From an uncultured Bacteroidia bacterium (GTDB taxonomy: Bacteria; Bacteroidota; Bacteroidia; Bacteroidales; F082), in NCBI GenBank assembly GCA_902786745.1, contig CADADR010000005.1, positions 123,740 through 187,739 on the forward strand: a stretch of 64,000 nucleotides of DNA, read 5' to 3'. Made by a program: the position numbers and the translations under genes. Within the stretch, counting starts at the first letter, position 1. Every line of letters begins with the position of its first letter. A model generated the notes under the pieces. The model ran no database searches. It was not told the origin of the DNA and saw only the letters and a list, made by a program, of their open reading frames with translations. Of this stretch, positions 45,950 through 54,044 are shown piece by piece.

Positions 45950-47056
45950 TCATTTTTGAGCATTTTTCCGCATAAATGCCACTGAGTCGCCCCAGGCGTT
46001 GTATAAAACCTTGTGTCCGATGGCTGCGAGACGCACGTCGAGGCAGCTGTGACACTCGTCAGGTTTGTCCTTTACGCAGGCCTTGTCGGGGTAGATGAGG
46101 TAGTTCTCGCGGAACTCGTTGGGTGTGAGGTTGGGCATGATGACGTTGGCTCCGGCAAGGATAGCCTTCTCTCGTCCTTGCGGGTCGACGGTCTGGTTGG
46201 CGGTGGCCGCCACCATGTTGATTTCGGGCATCATCAGTCGGAGAATGGCGATCATCTTCAAAGTCAGCTCCATGCGTTCCTCGGCAGACGGAATTTGGTC
46301 TCTGTATTGCCACAAAGGTGTGTCGGGGTGGGGGATGAAGGGTCCCATGCCGACCATGGCCACGTCTTTTTGCTTGAAGAACAACAGGTCATTTGCAAGG
46401 TCGTCAAGAGTCTGGAAGGGCAGACCCACCATCACGCCCGTGCCAGTCTGATAGCCGACTTTCAATAGGCTGTCGATGCAGGCGAGACGTTGCTTGAAGT
46501 CGTGCTTCTCATCGTGCGGGTGAATCTTATAATATAGGTCTTCGTTTGAGGCCTCAATGCGGAGCAGGTAACGGTGTGCGCCTGCCTCAAACCAACGGCG
46601 GTAGGTCTCCTCGGTTTGCTCACCCAATGACAGTGTGATGCCCAGACTTCCGTTGTCTATCTTCTTGATTTCCTTGACCAAATAGGTGATCTTATCCACG
46701 AAGGCCTTGTCGCTCCGTTCACCGCTTTGGAGTGCCACCGAGCCATAGCCCAACTCATGCGCTAGTTTGGCACATTCGATGACTTCCTCGTCGCTGAGTT
46801 GGTAACGTTTCACCTTCAGGTTCTTGCAGCGCACGCCGCAGTAGAGGCAATACTTTGTGCAGATGTTGCTGTATTCAATCAGCCCACGCAGGTGGACGTA
46901 GTTGTCCAAGTGCGCCAGCTTGGTCTGCAAGGCCTTGTCGAACAACTGTTTCTTGTTGTCGCCTTCGGCAGCGAGGAGGACTTTGATTTCCTCATGAGTT
47001 AAGGTCCCTGAGCTTGTCGAAGGGCCGACTTTATTTAGGATATCTTCAATAGACAT
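45950..47056 (-). CDS. hydE: [FeFe]-hydrogenase maturase HydE, radical SAM
   Basis: 368 residues from ATG at 47056; longer in-frame starts precede the promoter. The radical SAM cluster is Cys66/Cys70/Cys73 in NICTKYCLYCGVR. The HydE-type core (ALQSGERSD, LGEQTEETYRRWFEAGAHRYLLRIE, GPFIPHPDTPLW) and a C-terminal CHSCLDVRLAAIG are present. HydE helps build the H-cluster of [FeFe]-hydrogenase. hydF, hydG and the hydrogenase are not in the window. Residues about 11-18 (GPSTSSGT) are encoded by the 24-mer repeat at 47004-47027, an apparent in-frame insertion near the N-terminus. Confidence 0.9.
   Translation of the reverse strand: MSIEDILNKVGPSTSSGTLTHEEIKVLLAAEGDNKKQLFDKALQTKLAHLDNYVHLRGLIEYSNICTKYCLYCGVRCKNLKVKRYQLSDEEVIECAKLAHELGYGSVALQSGERSDKAFVDKITYLVKEIKKIDNGSLGITLSLGEQTEETYRRWFEAGAHRYLLRIEASNEDLYYKIHPHDEKHDFKQRLACIDSLLKVGYQTGTGVMVGLPFQTLDDLANDLLFFKQKDVAMVGMGPFIPHPDTPLWQYRDQIPSAEERMELTLKMIAILRLMMPEINMVAATANQTVDPQGREKAILAGANVIMPNLTPNEFRENYLIYPDKACVKDKPDECHSCLDVRLAAIGHKVLYNAWGDSVAFMRKNAQK
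47004..47027 (+). repeat. 24-mer repeat copy inside hydE
   Basis: Begins GGTCCCTGAGCTTG and ends TCGAAGGGCC. It differs from the inner copy of the GT39-like gene at two positions (TT for CC in the middle). Confidence 0.85.
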
Positions 47057-47072
47057 GTATAAAAATTTGCTG

Positions 47073-47080
47073 CAAAGGTA
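47073..47080 (-). promoter_or_regulatory. -7 box of the hydE promoter
   Basis: TACCTTTG on the minus strand, 16 bases before the hydE ATG at 47056. Confidence 0.6.
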
Positions 47081-47130
47081 GAAAAATACTATCATCCGAA
47101 AAAATAATTCGACATTTTGCGAATTTTGTG

Positions 47131-47138
47131 TATTTTTG
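47131..47138 (+). promoter_or_regulatory. -7 box directly before the toxin gene
   Basis: TATTTTTG ends four bases before the ATG at 47143. Initiation at the usual distance would give a leaderless message. Confidence 0.5.
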
Positions 47139-47142
47139 CGCC

Positions 47143-47457
47143 ATGATAGTGACATTTGAGCAGGCGTATCTGAAAGAATTGTACGACGAAGGCAAGACAA
47201 CCGACAAAAAGCATCGGTTCCAGCCAGACGTCGTCAAGAGGTACCAGCAGCGAATCAAAACTTTGGAGTCGGCACCTCGTATTGAGACATTATACCAAAT
47301 CAAATCGTTGAACTATGAGGTGTTGAGTGGCGACAAAGCTGGAATCTCTTCAATCAGGGTTAATGACAAGTATCGTATCGAGTTCACGGTCAGTCTGTTG
47401 GATAATCCAGTTGTAACTATCTGTAATATTTTGGAATTGTCAAACCATTATAAATAA
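47143..47457 (+). CDS. higB: RelE/HigB-type toxin
   Basis: 104 residues from ATG at 47143; a GTG at 47128 is in frame but overlaps the -7 box. The C-terminal RIETLYQIKSLNYEVLSGDKAGISSIRVNDKYRIEFTV stretch (ends quoted) is typical of HigB-like ribosome-dependent mRNA interferases, with the basic SIRVNDKYRIEF core. The toxin gene precedes the antitoxin gene, as in higBA. The antitoxin follows after 7 bases. Confidence 0.85.
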   Translation: MIVTFEQAYLKELYDEGKTTDKKHRFQPDVVKRYQQRIKTLESAPRIETLYQIKSLNYEVLSGDKAGISSIRVNDKYRIEFTVSLLDNPVVTICNILELSNHYK

Positions 47458-47464
47458 AAAGGTT

Positions 47465-47809
47465 ATGATTACATTGAATGGCGTTGATCCTCAAATGATA
47501 GCAAACAATATGATGCCTTCTGAGCCCGTGCACCCCGGATTGCTGTTGAAAGAGGAAATCGAGTACCGTGGTGTCACGCAGAAGCAGTTGGCGCAGCAGA
47601 TGGGCGTTTCGTATTCCGTTTTGAACGAGATTCTCAATGGAAAGAGACCCATTTCCATAGAATATGCCTTGTATTTGGAAGCCGTGTTAGGTATCGATGC
47701 TCAACTATGGATCCAGATGCAGGCGGATTATAACCTCCAAGTAGCTAAAAGTGATAGGAAGATCAATCGTCATCTTCTTGAAATCAGGAAAATCGCTGCG
47801 GCGTTGTGA
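47465..47809 (+). CDS. higA: HigA-type antitoxin, XRE family
   Basis: 114 residues. Helix-turn-helix of the HigA kind (HPGLLLKEEIEYRGVTQKQLAQQ, then LNEILNGKRPISIEYALYLEAVLG), preceded by a short N-terminal arm and followed by a C-terminal helix. It should neutralise HigB and repress the shared promoter. Start at ATG 47465, 7 bases after the toxin stop. Confidence 0.9.
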   Translation: MITLNGVDPQMIANNMMPSEPVHPGLLLKEEIEYRGVTQKQLAQQMGVSYSVLNEILNGKRPISIEYALYLEAVLGIDAQLWIQMQADYNLQVAKSDRKINRHLLEIRKIAAAL

Positions 47810-47824
47810 TTGATGAAAAATGTA

Positions 47825-47832
47825 TATATTTG
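47825..47832 (+). promoter_or_regulatory. possible -7 box for the structured RNA and AT-rich genes
   Basis: TATATTTG, 16 bases after the higA stop. A transcript from here would cover the RNA structure at 47930-48090 after about 90 bases of A-rich leader. Confidence 0.45.
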
Positions 47833-47929
47833 CAGTGTGAAAAAGAAAAATAATAGTTGACCGAAATAATCGAACTAGGAAAAGAAGATAAACTCAAAAG
47901 AAATATTATAAGCAGATAGCACTTGTTGC

Positions 47930-48090
47930 TGTCCTTGAACACCAAAGTTCCATTTAGTCCCCGTTTGGGCGGGGCAACACGTCAAGGACAAGTTGCAATT
48001 GCCGTAGTTGCTACGGCGTGGAATACTTGTTAGACGTGTAGGGCGTGGAACCCCTGGTGTTCAAGCAAGGAATTGATTCCACGCTTTTTT
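47930..48090 (+). ncRNA. candidate structured RNA with terminal terminator
   Basis: Pairing is visible at several levels. Outer stem: CTTGAACACCA (47934-47944) with TGGTGTTCAAG (48055-48065), continued by GTTCCA/TGGAAC (47947/48046). Inside are a hairpin CCCCG/CGGGG (47959-47974) and an arm ACACGTC/GACGTGT (47977/48033), ACAAG/CTTGT (47988/48026) and GCCGTAG/CTACGGC (48001-48017). Exclusive alternatives are TGTCCTTGA/TCAAGGACA (47930/47982), and GCGTGGAA (48016 or 48043) with TTCCACGC (48077-48084) before TTTTTT. It looks like a three-way junction with an attenuator, or a free small RNA. No known riboswitch consensus was recognised. Confidence 0.65.
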
Positions 48091-48116
48091 ATTGTATGAT
48101 TGTAAACAATACGAAT

Positions 48117-48989
48117 ATGGATACTGATGAAGTGAAACACAATATTGAGAAAACGATTTCCACAGAAGAAGTATTATTGGATGAAGGGAATAGTAACGAA
48201 AGTGACAAGACGTCAGATAACAAACGAAAATCAACAGTTTGGAAGGCCGTGTTTTTTGTTGCAATCTTTTTGGTTTGTGGTGTTATTATAAAGCAATTCA
48301 TGAAGGGCTTTTATGAAGGTATTGAACAAGCTGTTAAGCAATCAACAGAGGTTGATGAGATTCTCCCACCGATGGAAATAAGTGACCCGAAGCACTGGAA
48401 TAATTATGCTTTTTTCAATGCATTTTCAATATATGTACCTATTACGGTTGAAAAACAAATAAAAGATAGTCCATATGGGAAGAATTTGGCCAATAAGGGA
48501 ATGCTTCAACTTCGGGATGGTATAATCATATTTAATCAAAAGGGATTGTGTGACTTGAATGCAGAGGCTAAGGAACAGTATTGCCGTATCATGTTCCAAT
48601 ACTTTGAGGGACAGTGGAGAGATTTTCCAAAAAGAGATGAAATTGCTCCTTTGGATAAGATGGATGATTACATCGAAGAGATGGTAACAAATGAACTTCG
48701 TCCTAGTAGTCGGTTAATGAGTTCAATCAATCGGAAATGGGTTAGCATCAACAACGCTAATGCAATCTTGGTAGATTACAGAAGAACAGGCTACAACTTT
48801 GATTTTACTACTCCTGTCAAGTGCAAAATCCTTCTGTTTTCAGATAGCAAAAGAATGGTCAAAATGATCCTTGCTTATAGGGAAAAAGAATCAGACATGT
48901 GGGAAAAAGACTTTGAACAAGTATTGAGAAGTTTTAAATGGATAGATGAGGGAGTTGTTTCTCCGCATTTTGATAGTATAAAAAACTAA
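48117..48989 (+). CDS. membrane-anchored protein of an AT-rich block, function unknown
   Basis: 290 residues from ATG at 48117; ATG 48096 and GTG 48045 are also in frame, but the GTG lies inside the RNA structure. An acidic N-terminus is followed by one hydrophobic segment (about 41-60, TVWKAVFFVAIFLVCGVIIKQF) and a soluble C-terminal domain of some 200 residues (WNNYAFFNAFSIYVPITVEKQ...). Not recognised. Base composition is visibly AT-richer than its surroundings. It starts 27 bases after the T-run of the candidate attenuator. Confidence 0.65.
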   Translation: MDTDEVKHNIEKTISTEEVLLDEGNSNESDKTSDNKRKSTVWKAVFFVAIFLVCGVIIKQFMKGFYEGIEQAVKQSTEVDEILPPMEISDPKHWNNYAFFNAFSIYVPITVEKQIKDSPYGKNLANKGMLQLRDGIIIFNQKGLCDLNAEAKEQYCRIMFQYFEGQWRDFPKRDEIAPLDKMDDYIEEMVTNELRPSSRLMSSINRKWVSINNANAILVDYRRTGYNFDFTTPVKCKILLFSDSKRMVKMILAYREKESDMWEKDFEQVLRSFKWIDEGVVSPHFDSIKN

Positions 48990-49029
48990 AAGATGAAAAC
49001 AGTAATCAAAAAACAAATATCATTTTAAT

Positions 49030-49467
49030 ATGGAAAACAAAGAAATGAATTCTGCGGTTGAGTCAGAATCAAATGAACAAAGTGCTTATGTATCAAGCGA
49101 GCTAGTAGACCTTGGTATTCAGGATAATATCCGCAATGATCAAACAAAGACCACTTCTGATACATCTGGAATTCAACCAGTGATGAAGTGGAATTGGGGA
49201 GCGTTTGTATTACCCTTTTGGTGGTGTCTTTTCAGTTATTGCTATTGGCAATTACTATTGTGCTTGCCGTATGTTAATATAATCGGAAGGTTTATTGTAG
49301 CGGCAAAAGGAAATGAATGGTCATGGAAAACAGGAAAATGGAAAGATGCTGACTATTTTAATAAGACACAAAAAACATGGAATAAGGCAGGTATCATTTT
49401 TCTAATAATAATCCTTCTGTTAATAGCAGCTTTTGTTATTTCAGATTTGTTTCGCGTAAGATATTGA
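49030..49467 (+). CDS. small membrane protein with WNWGAF motif
   Basis: 145 residues. A polar N-terminal half without structure signals, then MKWNWGAFVLPFWWCLFSYCYW, a second hydrophobic stretch (LLLCLPYVNIIGRFIVAAKG), GNEWSWKTGKWKDADYFNKTQKTW, and a last hydrophobic helix. The WNWGAFxLPxxW ... GNEWxWK pattern is shared by a widespread group of small bacterial membrane proteins (recollection); no function is assigned. 41 bases after the previous gene, 8 before the next. Confidence 0.65.
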   Translation: MENKEMNSAVESESNEQSAYVSSELVDLGIQDNIRNDQTKTTSDTSGIQPVMKWNWGAFVLPFWWCLFSYCYWQLLLCLPYVNIIGRFIVAAKGNEWSWKTGKWKDADYFNKTQKTWNKAGIIFLIIILLLIAAFVISDLFRVRY

Positions 49468-49475
49468 TATAGTAT

Positions 49476-50135
49476 ATGTATTGTAGGCATTGTGGAAAGG
49501 AAGTTGCAGATGATTCTGCATTCTGTCAGTATTGCGGTGGACAACTTCATGAAGAAAGAAAACGGAAGATTTCTTCTATGAAAAGATTCCAATCGTTAAG
49601 TAGGAATTGGCAAATCTGCATCATGTGTTATGTGGTGTGGTTTTTGGTCGGTATTTGTGTTCTTGTCGCATTGGGGCCTTATGGTTGCGAAGATTGCTAT
49701 TGCAATAGTTTTTCTGAAGTATTATGGCCGGTATTATTAGCGGTTGTTGTAGCTCCGGTGGCAGCTTTTTTCGTTTGGTATTATTGCACTCATTTACAAA
49801 CAGAAAAGAGGGAAAGGCCGAAGGAAACGAAAATGAAAGTAAAAAAAAGCAAAGACCCTGAGATGGTTAAGAAAAACAATCCCTTAGATATAAGAATGTT
49901 CACTTATCCTTTGGTTGATTTTGCAATTCAGCATGGAAATATGCAGGTAAAAACAATGGCCAATCCGACCACCAATGAAGTGCGTTCGTTTTGTGTTTTT
50001 ACAAATGAGCAAGGAATAGAAACCGTAGTGTATTTTTCCCAAGAGTTGGGACCGCTTCGCCCTCAAGAGATAGCGGAAAGGAAAGAACACCTTGTTGTTG
50101 TGCAAAAAATGGATGGGACTTTTGAGTTGGAATAG
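49476..50135 (+). CDS. zinc-ribbon membrane protein
   Basis: 219 residues. An N-terminal zinc ribbon (YCRHCGKEVADDSAFCQYCG, CxxC-x11-CxxC) precedes two hydrophobic segments at about 48-66 and 82-103. A cytosolic tail follows, first basic (ERPKETKMKVKKSK) and then a folded domain (FTYPLVDFAIQHGNMQVKTM). Last of three AT-rich genes in tandem, closed by a terminator. Function unknown; the ribbon-plus-helix layout suggests a membrane stress or regulatory role, which is inference. Confidence 0.7.
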   Translation: MYCRHCGKEVADDSAFCQYCGGQLHEERKRKISSMKRFQSLSRNWQICIMCYVVWFLVGICVLVALGPYGCEDCYCNSFSEVLWPVLLAVVVAPVAAFFVWYYCTHLQTEKRERPKETKMKVKKSKDPEMVKKNNPLDIRMFTYPLVDFAIQHGNMQVKTMANPTTNEVRSFCVFTNEQGIETVVYFSQELGPLRPQEIAERKEHLVVVQKMDGTFELE

Positions 50136-50217
50136 TAGTGCTGTTTGGAGCAAAAGCCATAAAAAAAGAAGACTGTCTGTGAACTTTATATTAACCTATC
50201 TTATCTATATAGTATAA

Positions 50218-50253
50218 AGGCGCATTAGAATATTCTGTTGCGCCTATTTTTTT
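50218..50253 (+). terminator. intrinsic terminator closing the AT-rich block
   Basis: AGGCGCA (50218-50224) pairs with TGCGCCT (50239-50245), followed by A and eight T. Confidence 0.9.
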
Positions 50254-50274
50254 TGCCGTTAAGGAAAAAAGCTG

Positions 50275-50282
50275 TACCTTTG
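50275..50282 (+). promoter_or_regulatory. -7 box of the etfBA-acd operon
   Basis: TACCTTTG, 56 bases before the etfB ATG at 50339, directly behind the terminator of the AT-rich block. Confidence 0.6.
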
Positions 50283-50338
50283 CCGCCGAATTGCGAAGCA
50301 ATCAACGCAGTTAATTTGAAAACGAGAATTTTTATTTT

Positions 50339-51214
50339 ATGACCAAAGCATTGAAAATCGTGGTGCTTGCCAAGCAGGTGCCCGATACTAGAAATGTGGG
50401 CAAAGACGCTATGACGCCGGAAGGCACCGTCAACCGCGCCGCCCTGCCCGCCATCTTCAACCCCGAAGACCTGAACGCCCTTGAACAGGCCCTGCGCCTC
50501 AAGGAGCAGAATCCAGGCAGCACCGTCGGCGTGCTCACTATGGGCCCGCCGCGCGCCGGTGAGATCATCCGCCAAGGACTCTTCCGTGGAGCCGACACGG
50601 GCTGGCTGCTCACCGACCGCCTCTTCGCAGGCGCCGATACCCTCGCCACTTCGTATGCCCTCGCCACCGCCATCAAGAAGATCGGCGATGTCGACATCGT
50701 CATCGGAGGCCGTCAGGCCATCGACGGCGACACCGCCCAGGTGGGTCCCCAAGTGGCACAGAAACTGGGTCTCAACCAAGTGACTTATGCTGAGGAAATC
50801 CTCAAGATCGAAAACAACATCGCCACCATCCGCCGTCATATCGACGGTGGCGTGGAGACTGTCGAAGTGCCGCTGCCCTGCGTGATTACCGTCAACGGCA
50901 GCGCGGCGCCCTGCCGTCCCTGCAACGCCAAGTTGGTGATGAAATACAAGTATGCCTCATGTCCGCTGGAGCGTCAGCCCGAAGATCCTCGCGCCGACCT
51001 CTATGCTAGCCGCGAATACCTCAACCTCAACCAGTGGAGCGTGGCCGACGTGGATGGTGATCCCAACCAGTGCGGCCTCTCTGGTAGTCCCACCAAGGTG
51101 AAAACCGTGCAAAACATCGTCTTCCAGGCCAAGGAGAGCAAGACCCTCACCGCCAGCGATGCCGATGTGGAAGGATTGATTAAAGAATTGTTGGACGAAA
51201 AGATTATCGGATAA
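50339..51214 (+). CDS. etfB: electron transfer flavoprotein beta subunit
   Basis: 291 residues. The ETF beta fold is shown by LKIVVLAKQVPDTRNVGKDAM, DVDIVIGGRQAIDGDTAQVGPQVA (ends quoted) and PLPCVITVNGSAAPCRPCNAK. It carries electrons from the acyl-CoA dehydrogenase encoded two genes downstream. At 291 residues it is longer than the classical 255, closer to FixA-like members. It overlaps etfA by one base (TAATG). Confidence 0.93.
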   Translation: MTKALKIVVLAKQVPDTRNVGKDAMTPEGTVNRAALPAIFNPEDLNALEQALRLKEQNPGSTVGVLTMGPPRAGEIIRQGLFRGADTGWLLTDRLFAGADTLATSYALATAIKKIGDVDIVIGGRQAIDGDTAQVGPQVAQKLGLNQVTYAEEILKIENNIATIRRHIDGGVETVEVPLPCVITVNGSAAPCRPCNAKLVMKYKYASCPLERQPEDPRADLYASREYLNLNQWSVADVDGDPNQCGLSGSPTKVKTVQNIVFQAKESKTLTASDADVEGLIKELLDEKIIG

Positions 51215-52236
51215 TGAACAACGTATTTGTATATATCGAGACCGAAGGCACACAGGTGGCCGAAGTGTCTCAGGAGCTGCTCACCAAAGGGCGTAAACTG
51301 GCCGACCAGCTGGGCGTGGAACTGCATGCCGTCGTGGCTGGTACTGGCATCAAAGGTAAGGTGGAAGACCAAATCCTGCCTTACGGCGTGGATAAGCTGT
51401 TCGCCTTCGATGGCGAGGGCTTGTTCCCCTACACCTCTGCACCGCACACCGATATCCTCGTCAATCTCTTCAAGGAGGAACAACCGCAGATTTGCCTGAT
51501 GGGCGCCACCGTCATTGGTCGTGACCTCGGCCCTCGCGTCAGCTCTTCGCTGACCAGCGGCCTCACCGCCGACTGCACCCAACTCGAAATCGGTGACTTC
51601 GACGACGTCAAGACCAAGAAGCATTACGACAACCTGCTCTATCAGATTCGTCCCGCTTTCGGTGGTAACATCGTGGCGACCATCGTCAACCCCGACCACC
51701 GTCCGCAGATGGCCACCGTCCGCTCAGGCGTGATGCAGAAAGCCATCTATGAAGGCAAGGCCAAGAACGAAGTCGTCTATCCCGAGGTGAGCAAGTATGT
51801 CTCGCCCGAGGCTTACGTCGTGAAGGTCCTCGACCACCATGTGGAGGCCGCCAAGCACAACCTGAAAGGCTCACCCATCGTGGTGGCCGGTGGCTACGGC
51901 ATGGGTTCGAAGGAAGGCTTCGATATGCTGTTTGAACTCGCCAAGGTGCTCCACGGCGAAGTCGGTGCCTCGCGTGCCGCCGTCGATGCGGGCTTCTGCG
52001 ACACTGACCGCCAAATCGGTCAGACGGGCGTCACAGTGCACCCCAAGGTGTACATCGCCTGCGGCATCAGCGGTCAAATCCAGCACATCGCAGGTATGCA
52101 GGACTCCAAGATCATCATCTCGGTGAACAGCGACCCCGATGCACCTATCAACCGTATTGCTGACTATGTCATCGTCGGTACCGTTGAGGAAGTCGTCCCG
52201 AAGTTGATTAAGTATTACAAACAAAACTCGAAGTAA
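51214..52236 (+). CDS. etfA: electron transfer flavoprotein alpha subunit
   Basis: 340 residues. The FAD-binding C-terminal domain is clear: IVVAGGYGMGSKEGFDMLFELA, VGASRAAVDAGFCDTDRQIGQTGVTVHPKVYIACGISGQIQH region and SVNSDPDAPINRIADYVIVG. N-terminal ETF domain (VFVYIETEGTQVAEVSQEL). Pairs with EtfB. Whether the complex bifurcates electrons cannot be told from reading. Ends 2 bases before the dehydrogenase gene. Confidence 0.95.
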   Translation: MNNVFVYIETEGTQVAEVSQELLTKGRKLADQLGVELHAVVAGTGIKGKVEDQILPYGVDKLFAFDGEGLFPYTSAPHTDILVNLFKEEQPQICLMGATVIGRDLGPRVSSSLTSGLTADCTQLEIGDFDDVKTKKHYDNLLYQIRPAFGGNIVATIVNPDHRPQMATVRSGVMQKAIYEGKAKNEVVYPEVSKYVSPEAYVVKVLDHHVEAAKHNLKGSPIVVAGGYGMGSKEGFDMLFELAKVLHGEVGASRAAVDAGFCDTDRQIGQTGVTVHPKVYIACGISGQIQHIAGMQDSKIIISVNSDPDAPINRIADYVIVGTVEEVVPKLIKYYKQNSK

Positions 52237-52238
52237 CC

Positions 52239-53966
52239 ATGGCAAACTATTATAACGATAACCCGAACTTGCAATTCTACCTCGACCACCCGCTGATGAA
52301 GCGTATCGTCGAGCTGAAGGAACGCAATTTCGCTGATAAGGATACCTACGAAGATGCTCCCGTCGATTACGAAGACGCGATGGAGAACTACCGCCGCGTG
52401 CTCGACATCACGGGCGACATCACCGCCAACATCATCGAACCCAACTCCGAGAGCGTCGACCTCGAAGGCCCGCATTTGGAGAATGGCCGCATGATTTATG
52501 CCTCCAAGACTGTGGAGAACCTCGATGCCTGCACCAAGGGCGGCCTTTGGGGCGTTTCCATGCCGCGCCGTTACGGTGGCTTGAACCTGCCCATCACCGT
52601 CTTCTCTATGCTGAGCGAGATGGTCGCCTCCGCCGACGCCGGTTTCCAGAACATCTGGTCGCTGCAATCGTGCATCGACACCTTATATGAATTCGGCAAC
52701 GAGGAGCAACGCATGAAGTATATCCCGCGCGTTTGCGCCGGCGAGACCATGTCGATGGACCTCACCGAGCCTGATGCCGGTTCCGACTTGCAGAGCGTTA
52801 TGCTGAAAGCTACCTATAGTGAAAAGGACGGTTGCTATCTGCTCAATGGCGTGAAGCGTTTCATCACCAACGGCGACTCCAATATCCACCTTGTGCTGGC
52901 CCGTTCCGAGGAAGGCACCAAGGACGGCCGTGGCCTGTCGATGTTCATCTACGACAAGCGCCAGGGCGGTGTCAACGTGCGTCACATCGAGCATAAGCTC
53001 GGTATCCACGGCTCCCCGACTTGCGAGTTGACCTACAAGAACGCCAAAGCCGAACTCTGTGGTGAGACTCGTTTGGGCCTTATTAAATATGTGATGGCAC
53101 TGATGAACAGCGCCCGTTTGGGTATCGCTGCGCAGTCGGTGGGCCTGGGACAAGAGGCTTACAACGAGGCTCTGAAGTATGCCAGCGAACGTCAGCAGTT
53201 CCACAAGAGAATCATCGAATTCCCTGCTGTTTACGACATGCTTTCACGCATGAAGGCCAAGATCGACGCTGGTCGTTCGCTGCTCTACATGACTGCCCGT
53301 TATGTGGACATCTACAAGTGCCTTGAGGACATCCAGCGCGAGCGTCCGCTGACGCCCGAGGAGCGCGCCGAGTGCAAGAAGTACTCGCGTCTCGCCGATG
53401 CCTTCACGCCTTTGGCAAAGGGCATGAACTCCGAGTACGCCAACCAGAACGCCTACGATGCCATCAGCATCCACGGTGGTTCGGGCTTCATTATGGAGTA
53501 CAAATGCCAGCGCCTCTACCGCGACGCCCGTATCTTCTCCATCTATGAGGGCACGACGCAGTTGCAAGTGGTGGCCGCCATCCGTTACATCACCAACGGA
53601 ACCTACCTTACCATCATGAAGGAAATGCTCGAAAACGAGGTCTCCGAGGATTTGAAGCCCTTGCAGAACACGGTGCGCACCCTCGTGGAACTCTACGAGC
53701 AGAGCATCAACTACGTGAAGGGCGCCAACAACCAAGAGGTTCAGGACTTCTTGGCCCGTCGTCTCTACGACATGACCGGCGACATCATGATGTCGCTGCT
53801 CATCCTCGACGACGCCACCCATGCCCCGCACCTCTTCACCCAGTCGGCCAACGTCTACGTCCACGCCGCCGAGGAAGATGTCATCGGCAAGAGCGTCTAT
53901 GTGAAGAACTTCATCGAGGAAGACCTGGTGAACTTCAGGGCTAAGGCGAAGGAAGTGACAGAGTAA
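52239..53966 (+). CDS. acyl-CoA dehydrogenase, long form
   Basis: 575 residues. The acyl-CoA dehydrogenase core has MDLTEPDAGSDLQSVML, KRFITNG, HGSPTCELTYKNAKAELCG, LNSARLGIAAQSVGLGQEAYNEAL region and the catalytic glutamate in SIYEGTTQLQ. The extra C-terminal domain of about 120 residues makes it longer than the 380-residue short-chain enzymes, as in the FadE-like long group. Directly behind etfBA, so it hands electrons to that ETF. Substrate length is not evident. Confidence 0.9.
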   Translation: MANYYNDNPNLQFYLDHPLMKRIVELKERNFADKDTYEDAPVDYEDAMENYRRVLDITGDITANIIEPNSESVDLEGPHLENGRMIYASKTVENLDACTKGGLWGVSMPRRYGGLNLPITVFSMLSEMVASADAGFQNIWSLQSCIDTLYEFGNEEQRMKYIPRVCAGETMSMDLTEPDAGSDLQSVMLKATYSEKDGCYLLNGVKRFITNGDSNIHLVLARSEEGTKDGRGLSMFIYDKRQGGVNVRHIEHKLGIHGSPTCELTYKNAKAELCGETRLGLIKYVMALMNSARLGIAAQSVGLGQEAYNEALKYASERQQFHKRIIEFPAVYDMLSRMKAKIDAGRSLLYMTARYVDIYKCLEDIQRERPLTPEERAECKKYSRLADAFTPLAKGMNSEYANQNAYDAISIHGGSGFIMEYKCQRLYRDARIFSIYEGTTQLQVVAAIRYITNGTYLTIMKEMLENEVSEDLKPLQNTVRTLVELYEQSINYVKGANNQEVQDFLARRLYDMTGDIMMSLLILDDATHAPHLFTQSANVYVHAAEEDVIGKSVYVKNFIEEDLVNFRAKAKEVTE

Positions 53967-53991
53967 GTTACACGAAGTTTTATTGAAACGA

Positions 53992-54025
53992 AAAACGGTG
54001 CACTTCAATCGAAGCGCACCGTTTT
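53992..54025. terminator. bidirectional terminator between acd and the papain-like gene
   Basis: AAACGGTGCACTTC and GAAGCGCACCGTTT form a 14-position stem with one A-C mismatch and an AATC loop, flanked by A and T tracts. Confidence 0.88.
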
Positions 54026-54044
54026 GTTTGGCAAATGTCTGTTT

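Noticed and set aside
45950..47056. Biotin synthase (BioB) or PylB instead of HydE
   Set aside because: The NICTKYCLYCGVR cluster, the SLGEQTEETYRRWFEAGAHRYLLR region (ends quoted) and C-terminal cysteines fit HydE better; no biotin genes are near.
47930..48090. Retron-type RNA or a tmRNA
   Set aside because: No reverse transcriptase lies nearby, and no tmRNA tag or tRNA-like end was seen.
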